Source of the DNA: Bacteroidales bacterium
GTDB taxonomy: Bacteria; Bacteroidota; Bacteroidia; Bacteroidales; GCA-2748055
Assembly (NCBI GenBank): GCA_029210585.1
Contig: JARGFP010000036.1
Span: forward strand, 1-32,989
Reading direction: 5' to 3'
DNA length: 32,989 nucleotides
Shown here: in pieces, positions 1 to 8,480 of the stretch
Layout of the letters: each line of letters starts with the position of its first letter
Numbering within the stretch: position 1 is the stretch's first letter
Translations under genes and position numbers: made by a program
Notes under the pieces: generated by a model
The model's database searches: none
What the model was told of the DNA's origin: nothing
What the model saw: only the letters and a program-made list of their open reading frames with translations

Positions 1-81
1 GAAATAAAAAAATCATTTTCGATGGCGCTTCCTACTCCTGATAATCTACGTATCTTGTTTTTCCGTGAAATTCCGTGTTAT

Positions 82-107
82 ATGTAAAATATTACATTGT
101 TTTACAT
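82..107. promoter_or_regulatory. Inverted repeat, possible operator
   Basis: Two perfect 8-base arms (ATGTAAAA and TTTTACAT) are separated by 10 bases. A nested 6-base inverted repeat (82-87 with 92-97) lies inside, giving three ATGTAA/TTACAT half-sites in 26 bases. The site lies about 200 bases upstream of the DUF5916 gene start. The symmetry suits a dimeric regulator, but AT-rich DNA produces such patterns by chance and no regulator is identified. Confidence 0.25.
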
Positions 108-256
108 GGATTTACAGGAATACTGGCGAAAAAGCTGGCGCCTGAAAATGCTGCAATTAAATGCCCTGTTCCAGGAGATAAAGGTCTATACAAACAATGT
201 TGAATATAAGGTTAATAAAATATTCTTGAAACAAGTTTTTATATTTTATAACTTGA

Positions 257-286
257 TTTGTTTTTGCATAACCAGATACTATTTGC
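257..286 (+). promoter_or_regulatory. Possible Bacteroidota-type promoter of the DUF5916 gene
   Basis: TTTG at 257-260 and TACTATTTGC at 277-286 resemble the Bacteroidota -33 (TTTG) and -7 (TAnnTTTG) elements. The -7 element has three bases instead of two between TA and TTTG, and the spacer is 16 bases, shorter than usual. If it is real, the leader before the ATG at 301 would be only about 8-10 bases. Confidence 0.22.
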
Positions 287-300
287 ATAAAACTCAAATC

Positions 301-2520
301 ATGAAAACAGCACGCATCATTTCAGTTTTTTTCATACTTTTTTTATCAGTTTTCACTACTTCAGCCTACACGCAAACAATATGGAATGTTAAGAAGATCA
401 AAGGCTCTATCAAATTTGACGGCGTGCCGGATGAGTCAGCCTGGCAGGAGATCTCACCTTTTCCTTTTATCGTTCAGCAACCAACATATGGGGGTATCCC
501 CGCACAAAAAACGGATGTGCGACTCACTTACGATGATAATTATTTGTACCTGAGTGCTTCAGCCTATTACAGCGAAGAAGGCATGATAAAGGCCATTGGA
601 AAGGTTCGAGACTTCCAAAGTGGGTCCTGTGATTGGATTGGCATTGGCATAGATACCTATAATGATAACCAGAACGCTGAGGTGTTTTATACAAATCCAA
701 ATGGGTTACGGTATGATGGAACCGTCTCTAATGACGGTACACCCGGGGAAAAAGAGCCATTCGATCCGAACTGGAACACCTTCTGGGAGGTCAAAACCGT
801 GGTCAAAGATACCATCTGGTATACCGAGATGAAAATTCCAATATCCAGCCTTCGGTTTGAATCCATTGAAGATATAACTTCGATGGGGTTCAATATTGGA
901 AGGTACGTTGCTGCAACCAATGAAATGTATATTTTCCCAGATACACCATATAACTGGGGTTCACACAGCAATGTAAAACCCTCGACATATGCCGACGGAA
1001 TATTTCCTGGATTACAGCCCCGGAAACCGTTGTATGTTTCTCCGTATATATTGACGGGGTTTGAACAAACCAACACACTGGATGCCGAGACCGGCACTTA
1101 TGAGCACCAGCAGAACATCGTGTTTGAGCCAGGGCTGGATGTGAAATGCGGGTTGAATTCAAATACCACCCTTGATTTAACTGTGAATACCGATTTTGCG
1201 CAGGTTGAGGCCGATCAGCAACAATTTAACTTATCCCGCTTCAGCCTGGTTTTTCCTGAAAAAAGAAAGTTCTTTCTTGAGCGGGCAGATGTCTTCGAGT
1301 TCTGCACAGGAGGTCCCAACCAATTGTTTTATTCGCGCAGGATTGGTTTATACAATGGAGAGCCGGTCAGGATCCTTGGGGGAGCACGATTGATGAGCAG
1401 TAAAAATGGGTGGGATTTCGGGGTAATGGACATGCAGACAGGAAAATTTGATCCCCTTCCTTCGGAGAACTTCGGGGTGGCGCGGGTGAAAAAGAGGGTG
1501 ATCAATGAACATTCATATGCGGGCGGAATGCTTACTTCCAGGATAGGTACGGATGGAAGGTATAACCTGAATGTCGGGGCAGATGCTGTGATCAGGGTGA
1601 TCGGAGATGAATACCTGACGGTTCGATGGGCGCAAACATTTGATGACGAGCCACATGAAGGGACATCGTTCATGGATCGGGCAAGAATATTTGTCAGCTG
1701 GATGAGAAGAAAAGAAAATGGGTTGACATATAGTCTCCTGCATACACGTTCCGGACTTGATTTTAATCCTGGGATCGGCCTCCAGGTATTTAATGATTAT
1801 CACGCCACAGCCGGACAATTGAGGTATAATTTCATTCCGGATGAACATTCGGTTTTTCAATCCCGCGTACCGGGTTTGATAACCTATATAATCAATGACA
1901 TCCGGGATAACTCACTATTGACTTATTACCTGGCGCCCGGTTGGTCCTTTGTCTCAAAAGCCGGGTGGAACGGGGCGTTCAACCTTGAATACAATGTAGA
2001 GGTGCTCCAGGAAAACTTCGATATTACTGAAGATGTATTAATTTCTGATGGTACATATGACTTCTGGAACCTGAACCTTTCGCTGTCTACCCCGGGGAAT
2101 AAAGCATTTAAGTTGACGAGCAACCTGATTACCGGTCAGTATTACGACGGAATGCGTTTCTCTCCCAACCTGAGTCCTATATGGAACATTTCCAACGGAG
2201 TGGAGCTTGGGGCCACCTATGTTTTTGATCATCTTGATTTTCCGGAAAGGAACATGACCCTGAACAATCATATTGCCGGATTAAGAGGATTATATATGAT
2301 CAGCACCACGCTGTCACTTTCGGGATTCATCCAGTACAATACGGCCATAAACAAAGTGATCTCAAATGTAAGGTTCCGTTACAATCCAAAGGAAGGAACC
2401 GATATATACCTGGTGTTCAATGAAGGAAGAAATACATACTTAGACAGGGAAACGCCAGCCCTGCCGGCATATTCCGACAGGAGCATCATGCTGAAGTTTA
2501 ACTATACATTTGATCTTTAG
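301..2520 (+). CDS. DUF5916 outer-membrane protein with N-terminal CBM9-like domain
   Basis: This 739-residue protein starts at the ATG at 301, directly before a clear signal peptide (hydrophobic residues 6-20, ending TSAYTQ). The frame is open back to 97, but that extension would place about 68 unremarkable residues before the signal and is rejected. Residues about 35-230 form a DOMON/CBM9-like beta-sandwich (SIKFDGVPDESAW, then a DNYLYLS strand), the arrangement seen before DUF5916. Residues about 240-739 alternate short amphipathic strands and end in an aromatic-rich strand (LKFNYTFDL), which fits an outer-membrane beta-barrel. The N-terminal domain may bind glycans. Substrate and role are unknown for the family. 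The gene stands alone, followed by a tRNA on the opposite strand. Confidence 0.85.
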   Translation: MKTARIISVFFILFLSVFTTSAYTQTIWNVKKIKGSIKFDGVPDESAWQEISPFPFIVQQPTYGGIPAQKTDVRLTYDDNYLYLSASAYYSEEGMIKAIGKVRDFQSGSCDWIGIGIDTYNDNQNAEVFYTNPNGLRYDGTVSNDGTPGEKEPFDPNWNTFWEVKTVVKDTIWYTEMKIPISSLRFESIEDITSMGFNIGRYVAATNEMYIFPDTPYNWGSHSNVKPSTYADGIFPGLQPRKPLYVSPYILTGFEQTNTLDAETGTYEHQQNIVFEPGLDVKCGLNSNTTLDLTVNTDFAQVEADQQQFNLSRFSLVFPEKRKFFLERADVFEFCTGGPNQLFYSRRIGLYNGEPVRILGGARLMSSKNGWDFGVMDMQTGKFDPLPSENFGVARVKKRVINEHSYAGGMLTSRIGTDGRYNLNVGADAVIRVIGDEYLTVRWAQTFDDEPHEGTSFMDRARIFVSWMRRKENGLTYSLLHTRSGLDFNPGIGLQVFNDYHATAGQLRYNFIPDEHSVFQSRVPGLITYIINDIRDNSLLTYYLAPGWSFVSKAGWNGAFNLEYNVEVLQENFDITEDVLISDGTYDFWNLNLSLSTPGNKAFKLTSNLITGQYYDGMRFSPNLSPIWNISNGVELGATYVFDHLDFPERNMTLNNHIAGLRGLYMISTTLSLSGFIQYNTAINKVISNVRFRYNPKEGTDIYLVFNEGRNTYLDRETPALPAYSDRSIMLKFNYTFDL

Positions 2521-2627
2521 GGATTCCTTTCTCTTACAGGATTCCATGGAGGATACGCTTTTAGTTTGGATTTCCAGAGAAGGCCACATCCACCAACATT
2601 CCCCAAAATCCTGGCGCCCAACTGGCG

Positions 2628-2660
2628 AAAAAAAAGAAGTCACAATTTTTACATTGTAAC
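2628..2660 (-). terminator. Rho-independent terminator of the tRNA
   Basis: Read leftward, GTTACAAT and ATTGTGAC (2653-2660 and 2639-2646) form an 8-bp stem with one G-U pair around a 6-base loop. A T-rich run with eight consecutive T (2628-2635) follows. It lies about 15 bases beyond the 3' end of the tRNA, as expected for a monocistronic tRNA terminator. Confidence 0.7.
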
Positions 2661-2674
2661 TCCTTGATTGTAAG

Positions 2675-2748
2675 TGGGCCCAGCTGGGCTCGAACCAGCG
2701 ACCCCCTGATTATGAGTCAGGTGCTCTAACCAGCTGAGCTATGGGCCC
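2675..2748 (-). tRNA. tRNA with CAT anticodon, probably tRNA-Ile2 (lysidine type)
   Basis: A complete 74-base cloverleaf can be folded: a 7-bp acceptor stem (GGGCCCA with TGGGCCC), D-stem GCTC/GAGC, anticodon stem CCTGA/TCAGG around loop CTCATAA, and T-stem GCTGG/CCAGC around TTCGAGC. The CCA end is not encoded. CAT is shared by elongator tRNA-Met and by tRNA-Ile2, whose C34 is changed to lysidine by TilS. C4-G69 and C5-G68 in the acceptor stem match determinants of tRNA-Ile2 in E. coli, so Ile2 is preferred, but Met cannot be excluded. Confidence 0.92.
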
Positions 2749-3039
2749 TGTACTCCCGCCATCACCGGGATGCTGGCGGTTCTCTGCGATTCTCCTCGAA
2801 AAAACACCAGGAGAAAATTAATATTCCGGACCTGGTTACATTCCGGAATTTCGGATTGCAATATTAGTGAAATTCGTAGATGATTACAATAGTTTTTTAA
2901 TTTTAAAACGCGTGAACCCAATAGCCTGCAAGTAAAACCCCGGCCCCAACAGAAATGTCCGATCTACAAAGAAAAAAAAAGGATACCCTCTCCATGTCCT
3001 TGCAATGAAGCCCGTTCAACACACGGGAGATGCTCATGA
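2749..3039. other. Intergenic spacer between the tRNA and the cytochrome-porin gene
   Basis: This stretch holds the upstream region of the leftward tRNA and the 3' end of the cytochrome-porin unit. No convincing coding frame or TAnnTTTG element was found. Apart from the weak terminator candidate at 2972-3001, no feature was recognised. Confidence 0.5.
2972..3001 (-). terminator. Weak terminator candidate after the cytochrome-porin gene
   Basis: Read leftward, AAGGA (2997-3001) can pair with TCCTT (2979-2983) across a 13-base loop, and nine T follow including those in the stem edge. The stem is short, so the call is tentative. The position, about 40 bases after the stop codon, is suitable. 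Confidence 0.35.
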
Positions 3040-4230
3040 TCAAATCCCCGCCACAAATCCTAATGACAACCTGCCGAACGGATCATCCGGATCAGTGAAT
3101 ACCTGCGTGTACTCAAGCCCCAGCCTTACATTGCGCCGCATCACGTATCCCAGATGAACAGTTGCCGAATGATAGTCTGCAGGATCATAATCCGACGCAA
3201 CCCGGTTGTACAATCCCACCAGAAACCAGTTGCTCTTGTCGCCCTGCGGACTGTATATGACCTCTCCCATCATCCCGTTTGTGGTGATGTCCGTGATACG
3301 GTTGCCGCCATCCCCTGTCAGCACCTCGTCGTCATGCCGCATGACATATTGAAAATTCACCTCCAGCTTGTCTGAAAACTTGAGTGTTGCATCCGGACCG
3401 GCAAACCAGGCCTGGTTGGTGACCGAAAACATCTCATGCGCAATCTCTTCCTTCCCCAGGTAGCCCATTGCACCAATCCTGAGAAAATCTCCAATGTCCT
3501 GGGAAATCCTTCCCAGGTAATTCTTGTAGGGATCCTTGTCAAAAAACCCTTCTTCCCCCAGTCCGGACAGACCGTTCCCGTTCACCACCTCGAAGGTGAT
3601 ATCCGTGGAGGTGGGCAGACTGTAAGCCAGCAGGATCCCCTTGTCATATTTCAGGTTAAAATCCGACAACCCAATCTGAGAGGTATATACATGGTAATCC
3701 TCGAAGGTGAGCCGCAACTCCCGCTTGAACAAGGGATCCGAAACCTGGAACTGACCCAGGTAAATGTCCAGTTCAGTGCCGAAGAGATTGTCGTACATCA
3801 CATAGGCATCCTCCACCCCGGCGATCTCGCCGTGCTCATCCATGTAGAAATAGAAATAATAAGCCAGTTTTTCAGAAAGCTGTCCGCCCGACATCAGTTT
3901 CACCAGGTAGGGGGCCGACATATCCACCTTTCCGTCTCCGGAAAATCCCGCCTGGATATAACCATCCAATCTCACGGCAATGGGGAAATCCCTGATCAGC
4001 GACAGCTTATCGTCGCCGGCATCCTGGAAATACCGCGGTGCCTGGTAATCGTTGAGCTTGAAACCACTCCCGGCAAAAGTGTCTCCATAATCTTTTAATT
4101 TGGGCGCTGCAGGCGTATGGCACATCGTGCAACTGATACCGTATTTCCTGGCAAAGGCCGGAATAGCCTGTACCTGTTCAACCATGAACAAAGCAAGGGC
4201 AGCCATCAAAAAGAGTCTGCTGTATTTCAT
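3040..4230 (-). CDS. Cyc2-like fused monoheme c-type cytochrome / outer-membrane porin
   Basis: This is a 396-residue protein. The ATG at 4230 is preferred over an in-frame TTG nine bases upstream because it directly precedes a standard signal peptide (residues 1-22, ending VQA). The mature N terminus reads IPAFARKYGISCTMCH, with one CXXCH heme site at residues 34-38. It is followed by PKLKDYGDTF and GFKL. This layout resembles Cyc2 fusion porins, where FAR.G..C..CH..P.L..FG..F...G precedes the barrel. Residues about 80-396 alternate strands and turns like a porin (for example LDIYLGQFQVSDPLFKREL). Cyc2 moves electrons across the outer membrane in iron oxidisers, but the same N terminus also occurs in porins of other bacteria, so the function here is inference. 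The gene lies 12 bases downstream of the pentaheme cytochrome gene and is probably co-transcribed with it. Confidence 0.75.
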   Translation of the reverse strand: MKYSRLFLMAALALFMVEQVQAIPAFARKYGISCTMCHTPAAPKLKDYGDTFAGSGFKLNDYQAPRYFQDAGDDKLSLIRDFPIAVRLDGYIQAGFSGDGKVDMSAPYLVKLMSGGQLSEKLAYYFYFYMDEHGEIAGVEDAYVMYDNLFGTELDIYLGQFQVSDPLFKRELRLTFEDYHVYTSQIGLSDFNLKYDKGILLAYSLPTSTDITFEVVNGNGLSGLGEEGFFDKDPYKNYLGRISQDIGDFLRIGAMGYLGKEEIAHEMFSVTNQAWFAGPDATLKFSDKLEVNFQYVMRHDDEVLTGDGGNRITDITTNGMMGEVIYSPQGDKSNWFLVGLYNRVASDYDPADYHSATVHLGYVMRRNVRLGLEYTQVFTDPDDPFGRLSLGFVAGI

Positions 4231-4242
4231 GTCATTCAAAAT

Positions 4243-5595
4243 TTATGGGTAGATAGTAACTGTTGTTTCCTGCTCATTGACCAGCATCGCGGTGTATTCC
4301 TCCTCGGGTACCTCCAGGAATTCTCCCACCGTTTTTACCAGCAGGCGATAATTCATCACTGCCTTCAGCGTGAGTTCTCCCGGTGTTACATCATAGGGAA
4401 TTTCAAAGGTGTACGTCTCCACCTTGGTCTCGCGGGGTCCGAACCTGTAATCGACCCCCAGTGACGCCGTGTTCCACTGCATCATGGTCATCCTACCCTG
4501 CGGATCGAAATAGGGCATCCTGAAGATCCGGTCGCCCACCGGGACCATCTCCCTGCGCAACCCCTCAAAGTTCTCGATCCCCAAAGGGACCCCCAGATCC
4601 TGGTAAGCCAGTTCCTCGCTGGCAATCGTATATTCTTCGCCCTCAAATCCTTTCTTATCCACCGGCAGATGGTACACATTCCCTTTTTCATCCACCGCTT
4701 CCACATGCAGCCACACGATCCGGTCCTCCACCGATCCCGTAGGAAACTTATGACCGGTCTTCTGGTTATACAGTGTAACTGTCAGCACCATGGGCTCCCC
4801 CGGAACATAATCCTGCCTGTCGGGTGTCATCCCGATCTCCACCGTTCCCCTGATCTTCCCGGGATCATGTGCGCCGTTGAAAATATGCATCTTTGCATCA
4901 TCATAACGGGCACCCATTTTGGCTGTTTTGCCCGGAGCATCGGGCATATGACAGTCGTGACAAACGACCCCTTCAGCATAATAGGGTCCCTCCTGCAGCT
5001 CCAGATGGGTTGATTTTACCCATACATCATGTGGACTTTTTTCATTATGGCAAACACCACAGAATTCCGCTGTACGGTAAAAGGCCGTCGTATCGATTTC
5101 GTGGTTGGGGGAGGTAAATTCACCTTTCCGGGCACTGAATTTAGGACCTCCCGGTTCGATGATATAATTGTGATTGAAGGGGACCTCTCCCTCAAATCCC
5201 TTGATACTGTGACAAACATCGCAGCTGACCGATTCATTGGCACGCGGGTTGGTTTTTGGGTCGGGGGGAGGCATATCGCCAGCCAGGAAAGCCATCGGGG
5301 TATGGCAGCCATTGCACCCTTCATGCACGGCTGCGGGTACATCCGGATCGTTTTCCGTGTGTGCCACCGCCAGTTTGAAATACTCAATCTCGTCCCATTC
5401 ATGGTTGTAGGCATCCGACATCAAGGCCTGGTCCCACTGCTGGTAGAACAGGTCGTGACACTGGTTGCAATACCCGGGTTTTTCAAAATCATCATACGAA
5501 TATTGAACTTTCCAGATCGCATGAAAGGATACGGAGAACAATCCCAGCGCGGTGATCATGATCACCGGCAGGAGTACTATTTTTCGATTTTTCAT
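4243..5595 (-). CDS. Pentaheme c-type cytochrome (cytochrome c554-like), periplasmic or membrane-anchored
   Basis: This 450-residue protein has a hydrophobic N-terminal helix (about residues 6-26) without an obvious AXA cleavage site, so it may be a signal peptide or a membrane anchor. Five CXXCH sites are visible: CNQCH (43-47), CNGCH (94-98), CDVCH (125-129), CGVCH (179-183) and CHDCH (212-216). Additional histidines between them could be distal ligands. Residues about 250-450 contain no heme site and look like a beta-sandwich with GHKFPTG at 281-287, a motif often seen in the C-terminal part of c554-like multiheme proteins. The likely role is electron transfer through the periplasm, possibly to or from the cytochrome-porin encoded next. 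The redox partner and direction are not visible. No enzymatic motif of NrfA or hydroxylamine oxidoreductase was recognised. Confidence 0.85.
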   Translation of the reverse strand: MKNRKIVLLPVIMITALGLFSVSFHAIWKVQYSYDDFEKPGYCNQCHDLFYQQWDQALMSDAYNHEWDEIEYFKLAVAHTENDPDVPAAVHEGCNGCHTPMAFLAGDMPPPDPKTNPRANESVSCDVCHSIKGFEGEVPFNHNYIIEPGGPKFSARKGEFTSPNHEIDTTAFYRTAEFCGVCHNEKSPHDVWVKSTHLELQEGPYYAEGVVCHDCHMPDAPGKTAKMGARYDDAKMHIFNGAHDPGKIRGTVEIGMTPDRQDYVPGEPMVLTVTLYNQKTGHKFPTGSVEDRIVWLHVEAVDEKGNVYHLPVDKKGFEGEEYTIASEELAYQDLGVPLGIENFEGLRREMVPVGDRIFRMPYFDPQGRMTMMQWNTASLGVDYRFGPRETKVETYTFEIPYDVTPGELTLKAVMNYRLLVKTVGEFLEVPEEEYTAMLVNEQETTVTIYP

Positions 5596-5940
5596 AGATC
5601 AGATCGTTTGTTCAGTCAGTGAGTAATCAAGTAATAAAAATCCCGGTTATGGGACTGTTACAGGTAACTTGATCAATTAAAATTATGAAATATTCCTGCC
5701 TCAATCAATATAAAACTACTGATTTTCAGCAGGTACAGTATTTTAGAATGATTATAAAATAGAGTAACAACCCGATGTATGGCAGTGCATGCTCTCCCTG
5801 TCATCCACAATTTCAGCGCCCATGAAGATCAAAACAGATATAGCCGCGACCGGGCTCTGCCGTATGCAGCGAGCTGGCTGTACCGCCAAATGGTTTTCCC
5901 GGAACTGGAATTGATCCCGAATCTGAATATTTTTCCCTGC
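5596..5940. other. Intergenic region upstream of the cytochrome unit
   Basis: This AT-rich 345-base stretch should hold the promoter of the leftward cytochrome genes, but no clear TAnnTTTG element was found on that strand. A 7-base inverted repeat (CTGAATA at 5923-5929, TATTCAG at 5942-5948) overlaps the GH5 stop codon. It lacks a good T tract. The short open frames here show no recognisable protein features. Confidence 0.45.
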
Positions 5941-7473
5941 TTATTCAGAAATCGACTCCTCCAGCATCTTCAGCATCGCTTCATCCATCATCAACCCGTC
6001 CACTTTTGTAAATTCCGTGTCACGACGGTTGTTCTCTGCCACACCAAAGCTGCCCCTGAAGTTCCACATAGCCCAGCCCAGGTCATACTCCTGCCAGGTC
6101 TGCAGCATGTATTCCATCCATTCCATGGTCACATCACGCGGCGCTTTCTCGTATACGCCCCATTCACCCACCATGATACCGATGTTGTACTCGTTCATGA
6201 AATTGATCCACGGTTCCAGGTGATCCGCCCGGTAGATACTGTCCCAGTCAGCATAAGGCGCATTCTCCGTTACGAAGCCGTCATCTCTGATCAACACAGG
6301 AACTCCGGCATTGCTCCAGATATTTCCGGGGATGATGTCCACCGGATCCTCACCTGCACCTTCCAGGTAGACCGATAATATACCGAATGAAATCCACTCC
6401 CCATCCCTGGCCCACACCGTAAGATGCCCTGTCCCGGCAGGAACCACAAAATTCAACATCTCCACGTAAACACCAACAGGCAACCCTGTCTCCGGATCGT
6501 ATTCACGGTCGAGTACCTCGTCTTTTTCAGGATAATATGCTTTACTGAAGATCTCCCGGCCGTCTGCTTCCACTACCAGGGAAGCATCGCCCGCTACCCG
6601 CAGAATGGTCAGTTCCGCCGGGGTTTCCTTATTGAAAGCATGCTTCACGACCAGCGGTGTTCCATCCCCGTTCTCCCCTGAGGAACGAATGTACTGACCC
6701 AGGTACTGGTTACTGGGCCATTCCGGATCCGGACCATAGGTATTGTTGGTCCAGCCGGCACCGTAGTGCGTAATACTCATCGGCCAATACCCCCTGAACA
6801 TCTGCACAACATCATAGGGCACAAGCTCAACAATCGGCTCACGGCCTACATTCCAGCCGTCCGACATAATCAGCCGGTCGGGATCCTCCTCCCGGATCGC
6901 CTCGATGGCGCGGATTGCCACCTCAAGATATGCTTCCTTAGAGGTGCCCACAGGTTCATTCAGCAAATTGAAACTCACATTGTCGTTGCTGATCCCTTTG
7001 TAACGCTCCGACATCTGTCGCCACAACGAAACAAAGGCCGCCTTTGCCGCCTCCCCGGTCCAGAGGCTCGAATCAGCCGAATACATTCCCCGGTGATTGA
7101 TGCAATACCCCGGCGCATGGTGCAGGTTGATGCATACGTGGATCCCATACTTTTCTCCCCACTCCAAGGCCTGGTCCACCTCTTGCATGACCGCTTCGTT
7201 CAGCAGATCCCACTGCCCCGGCTCGGTTATACACCGGTAATCCATGGGCAACCGCACAAAATTGAATCCGTAATCGGAGATCAGCTGGAAATCACGTTCC
7301 ACATAGGGTTCGCATTGCCAGAGGCTGGTAAATTTCTCCAGAAGATTGAATCCATGCAGGTTAGACAGGTCCTTATGGTCTACTTTGGGCAACGGGCGAC
7401 GATCCTCCTTTTGCTGACAGGAAATCAGTAAACTGAAAACAATCAGCATTGAAATGTAGCGTAGATTTATCAT
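5941..7473 (-). CDS. GH5-family glycoside hydrolase, lipoprotein, with domain inserted in the barrel
   Basis: The protein has 510 residues. A lipoprotein signal ends in LISC with the acylated Cys at position 19, so it is membrane-anchored. GH5 hallmarks are visible: NFVRLPMDYR at about 71-80, INLHHAPG at 115-122, FNLLNEP with the acid/base Glu173, and MVGEWG with the nucleophile Glu437. Between these two glutamates lie 264 residues, far more than the spacing in single-domain GH5 enzymes. Residues about 265-380 look like an inserted beta-sandwich (LTILRVAGDASLVVEADG, LTVWARDGEWISFG), perhaps carbohydrate-binding. It would hydrolyse a beta-glucan or beta-mannan, but the subfamily and substrate cannot be read. 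The SMP-30-like gene lies 109 bases upstream on the same strand. Confidence 0.88.
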   Translation of the reverse strand: MINLRYISMLIVFSLLISCQQKEDRRPLPKVDHKDLSNLHGFNLLEKFTSLWQCEPYVERDFQLISDYGFNFVRLPMDYRCITEPGQWDLLNEAVMQEVDQALEWGEKYGIHVCINLHHAPGYCINHRGMYSADSSLWTGEAAKAAFVSLWRQMSERYKGISNDNVSFNLLNEPVGTSKEAYLEVAIRAIEAIREEDPDRLIMSDGWNVGREPIVELVPYDVVQMFRGYWPMSITHYGAGWTNNTYGPDPEWPSNQYLGQYIRSSGENGDGTPLVVKHAFNKETPAELTILRVAGDASLVVEADGREIFSKAYYPEKDEVLDREYDPETGLPVGVYVEMLNFVVPAGTGHLTVWARDGEWISFGILSVYLEGAGEDPVDIIPGNIWSNAGVPVLIRDDGFVTENAPYADWDSIYRADHLEPWINFMNEYNIGIMVGEWGVYEKAPRDVTMEWMEYMLQTWQEYDLGWAMWNFRGSFGVAENNRRDTEFTKVDGLMMDEAMLKMLEESISE

Positions 7474-7582
7474 GTCAATGGTTTATTGGTTATTAGTGCA
7501 CTGTACAGAAGCGACAGGGTTATCGGATTTTTCAATCCAGTGTCCTCTTATCCCCCAAGCCCGGTGACTCAAAAAAACACCA

Positions 7583-8413
7583 TTAAAGCGCTTTCTTCCA
7601 GATTTCCCCGGAGTGGGTGGTGACCCATAGCACATCATCGTGCCAGACCACGTTGGTGGGCCTGACCTCCAGCTCGTGCCGCCGGACCAACCCGCTGCGG
7701 GGATCATACCTCAGAATAGATTTCTCTGCTGTCACGTAGATGCTCCCGGCATCATCGATGGAGACCCCATCGGCACCTTCATACAGTAACCGGGTCTGGT
7801 TCTCCAGCTTGCCGGGCTTTTTGATGTCAAATACATAGAACTCATCCTCTCCCTCATCTACCACGTACAACTTTTTCCCGTCGTGGGCGCCGATGATCCC
7901 GTTGGGACGGGTCATGTGGTCGATCACCCGGGTCACCTTGCCCTTATCAGGGTGAAAATAGTAGACATCCATCCCGTCGAGCTCCATGCTTTCGGTATCG
8001 CCGTACCGCGGATCGGTGAAGTAGATTCCGCCATCCGGATCGATCCAGAGGTCATTCGGACTGTTCAACTTTTTGCCTTCAAACTTGTCGAGCAAAACCG
8101 TCTTCCCGCCATCAGCATCATACCGCACGATCTGCCGTGCACCACCGGCACATGCTACCAGGTTTCCGGCGGCATCAAAGAATAATCCATTGGCCCCATC
8201 CGTGTTTTCCAGGTACACCGACAACTCCCCGTCGGGCGTGTACCTGTATATTTTCGACTCCGGGATATCGGTGAAATAGAGATTGCCGGCAGCATCCACT
8301 GCAGGACCTTCGGTAAAACTGAATCCTTCCAGGACCCGCTCAAAGCCTTGCTCCTGGGCACCGGCAGCAACCAGTCCGCCTGCAAGCAACAACAGTATCA
8401 AATGTTTTTTCAT
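7583..8413 (-). CDS. SMP-30/gluconolactonase/LRE family protein, secreted
   Basis: The 276-residue protein has an N-terminal signal peptide (residues 1-19, ending AAGAQ), so a periplasmic location is likely. Repeated blades with DAAGNLYFTD, DPDGGIYFTDPRYG and DDAGSIYVT indicate the six-bladed SMP-30/gluconolactonase propeller. The expected metal ligands are present: Glu35 in FTEGPA, Asn171 in RPNGI and Asp215 in GADGVS, together with LNSPND at 116-121. Family members hydrolyse sugar lactones, but many are of unknown substrate. It lies upstream of the GH5 gene on the same strand, so the two may form a small sugar-processing unit; the 109-base gap leaves separate transcription possible. Confidence 0.85.
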   Translation of the reverse strand: MKKHLILLLLAGGLVAAGAQEQGFERVLEGFSFTEGPAVDAAGNLYFTDIPESKIYRYTPDGELSVYLENTDGANGLFFDAAGNLVACAGGARQIVRYDADGGKTVLLDKFEGKKLNSPNDLWIDPDGGIYFTDPRYGDTESMELDGMDVYYFHPDKGKVTRVIDHMTRPNGIIGAHDGKKLYVVDEGEDEFYVFDIKKPGKLENQTRLLYEGADGVSIDDAGSIYVTAEKSILRYDPRSGLVRRHELEVRPTNVVWHDDVLWVTTHSGEIWKKAL

Positions 8414-8480
8414 AATAGGTATGGCTTAATAGGTTAACAAGCACAAGTTACAAAAGGATTAGAAATAGGAGGTGTGTTTT

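Noticed and set aside
121-144. CTGGCG-containing words at 121-144 also found at 2610-2635
   Set aside because: The shared words are short (8-12 bases), in different order and without duplicated flanks, so there is no evidence for mobile-element ends.
97-300. In-frame upstream extension of the DUF5916 gene (68 codons)
   Set aside because: The extension has no domain and would place the signal peptide in the middle of the protein; the ATG at 301 fits far better.
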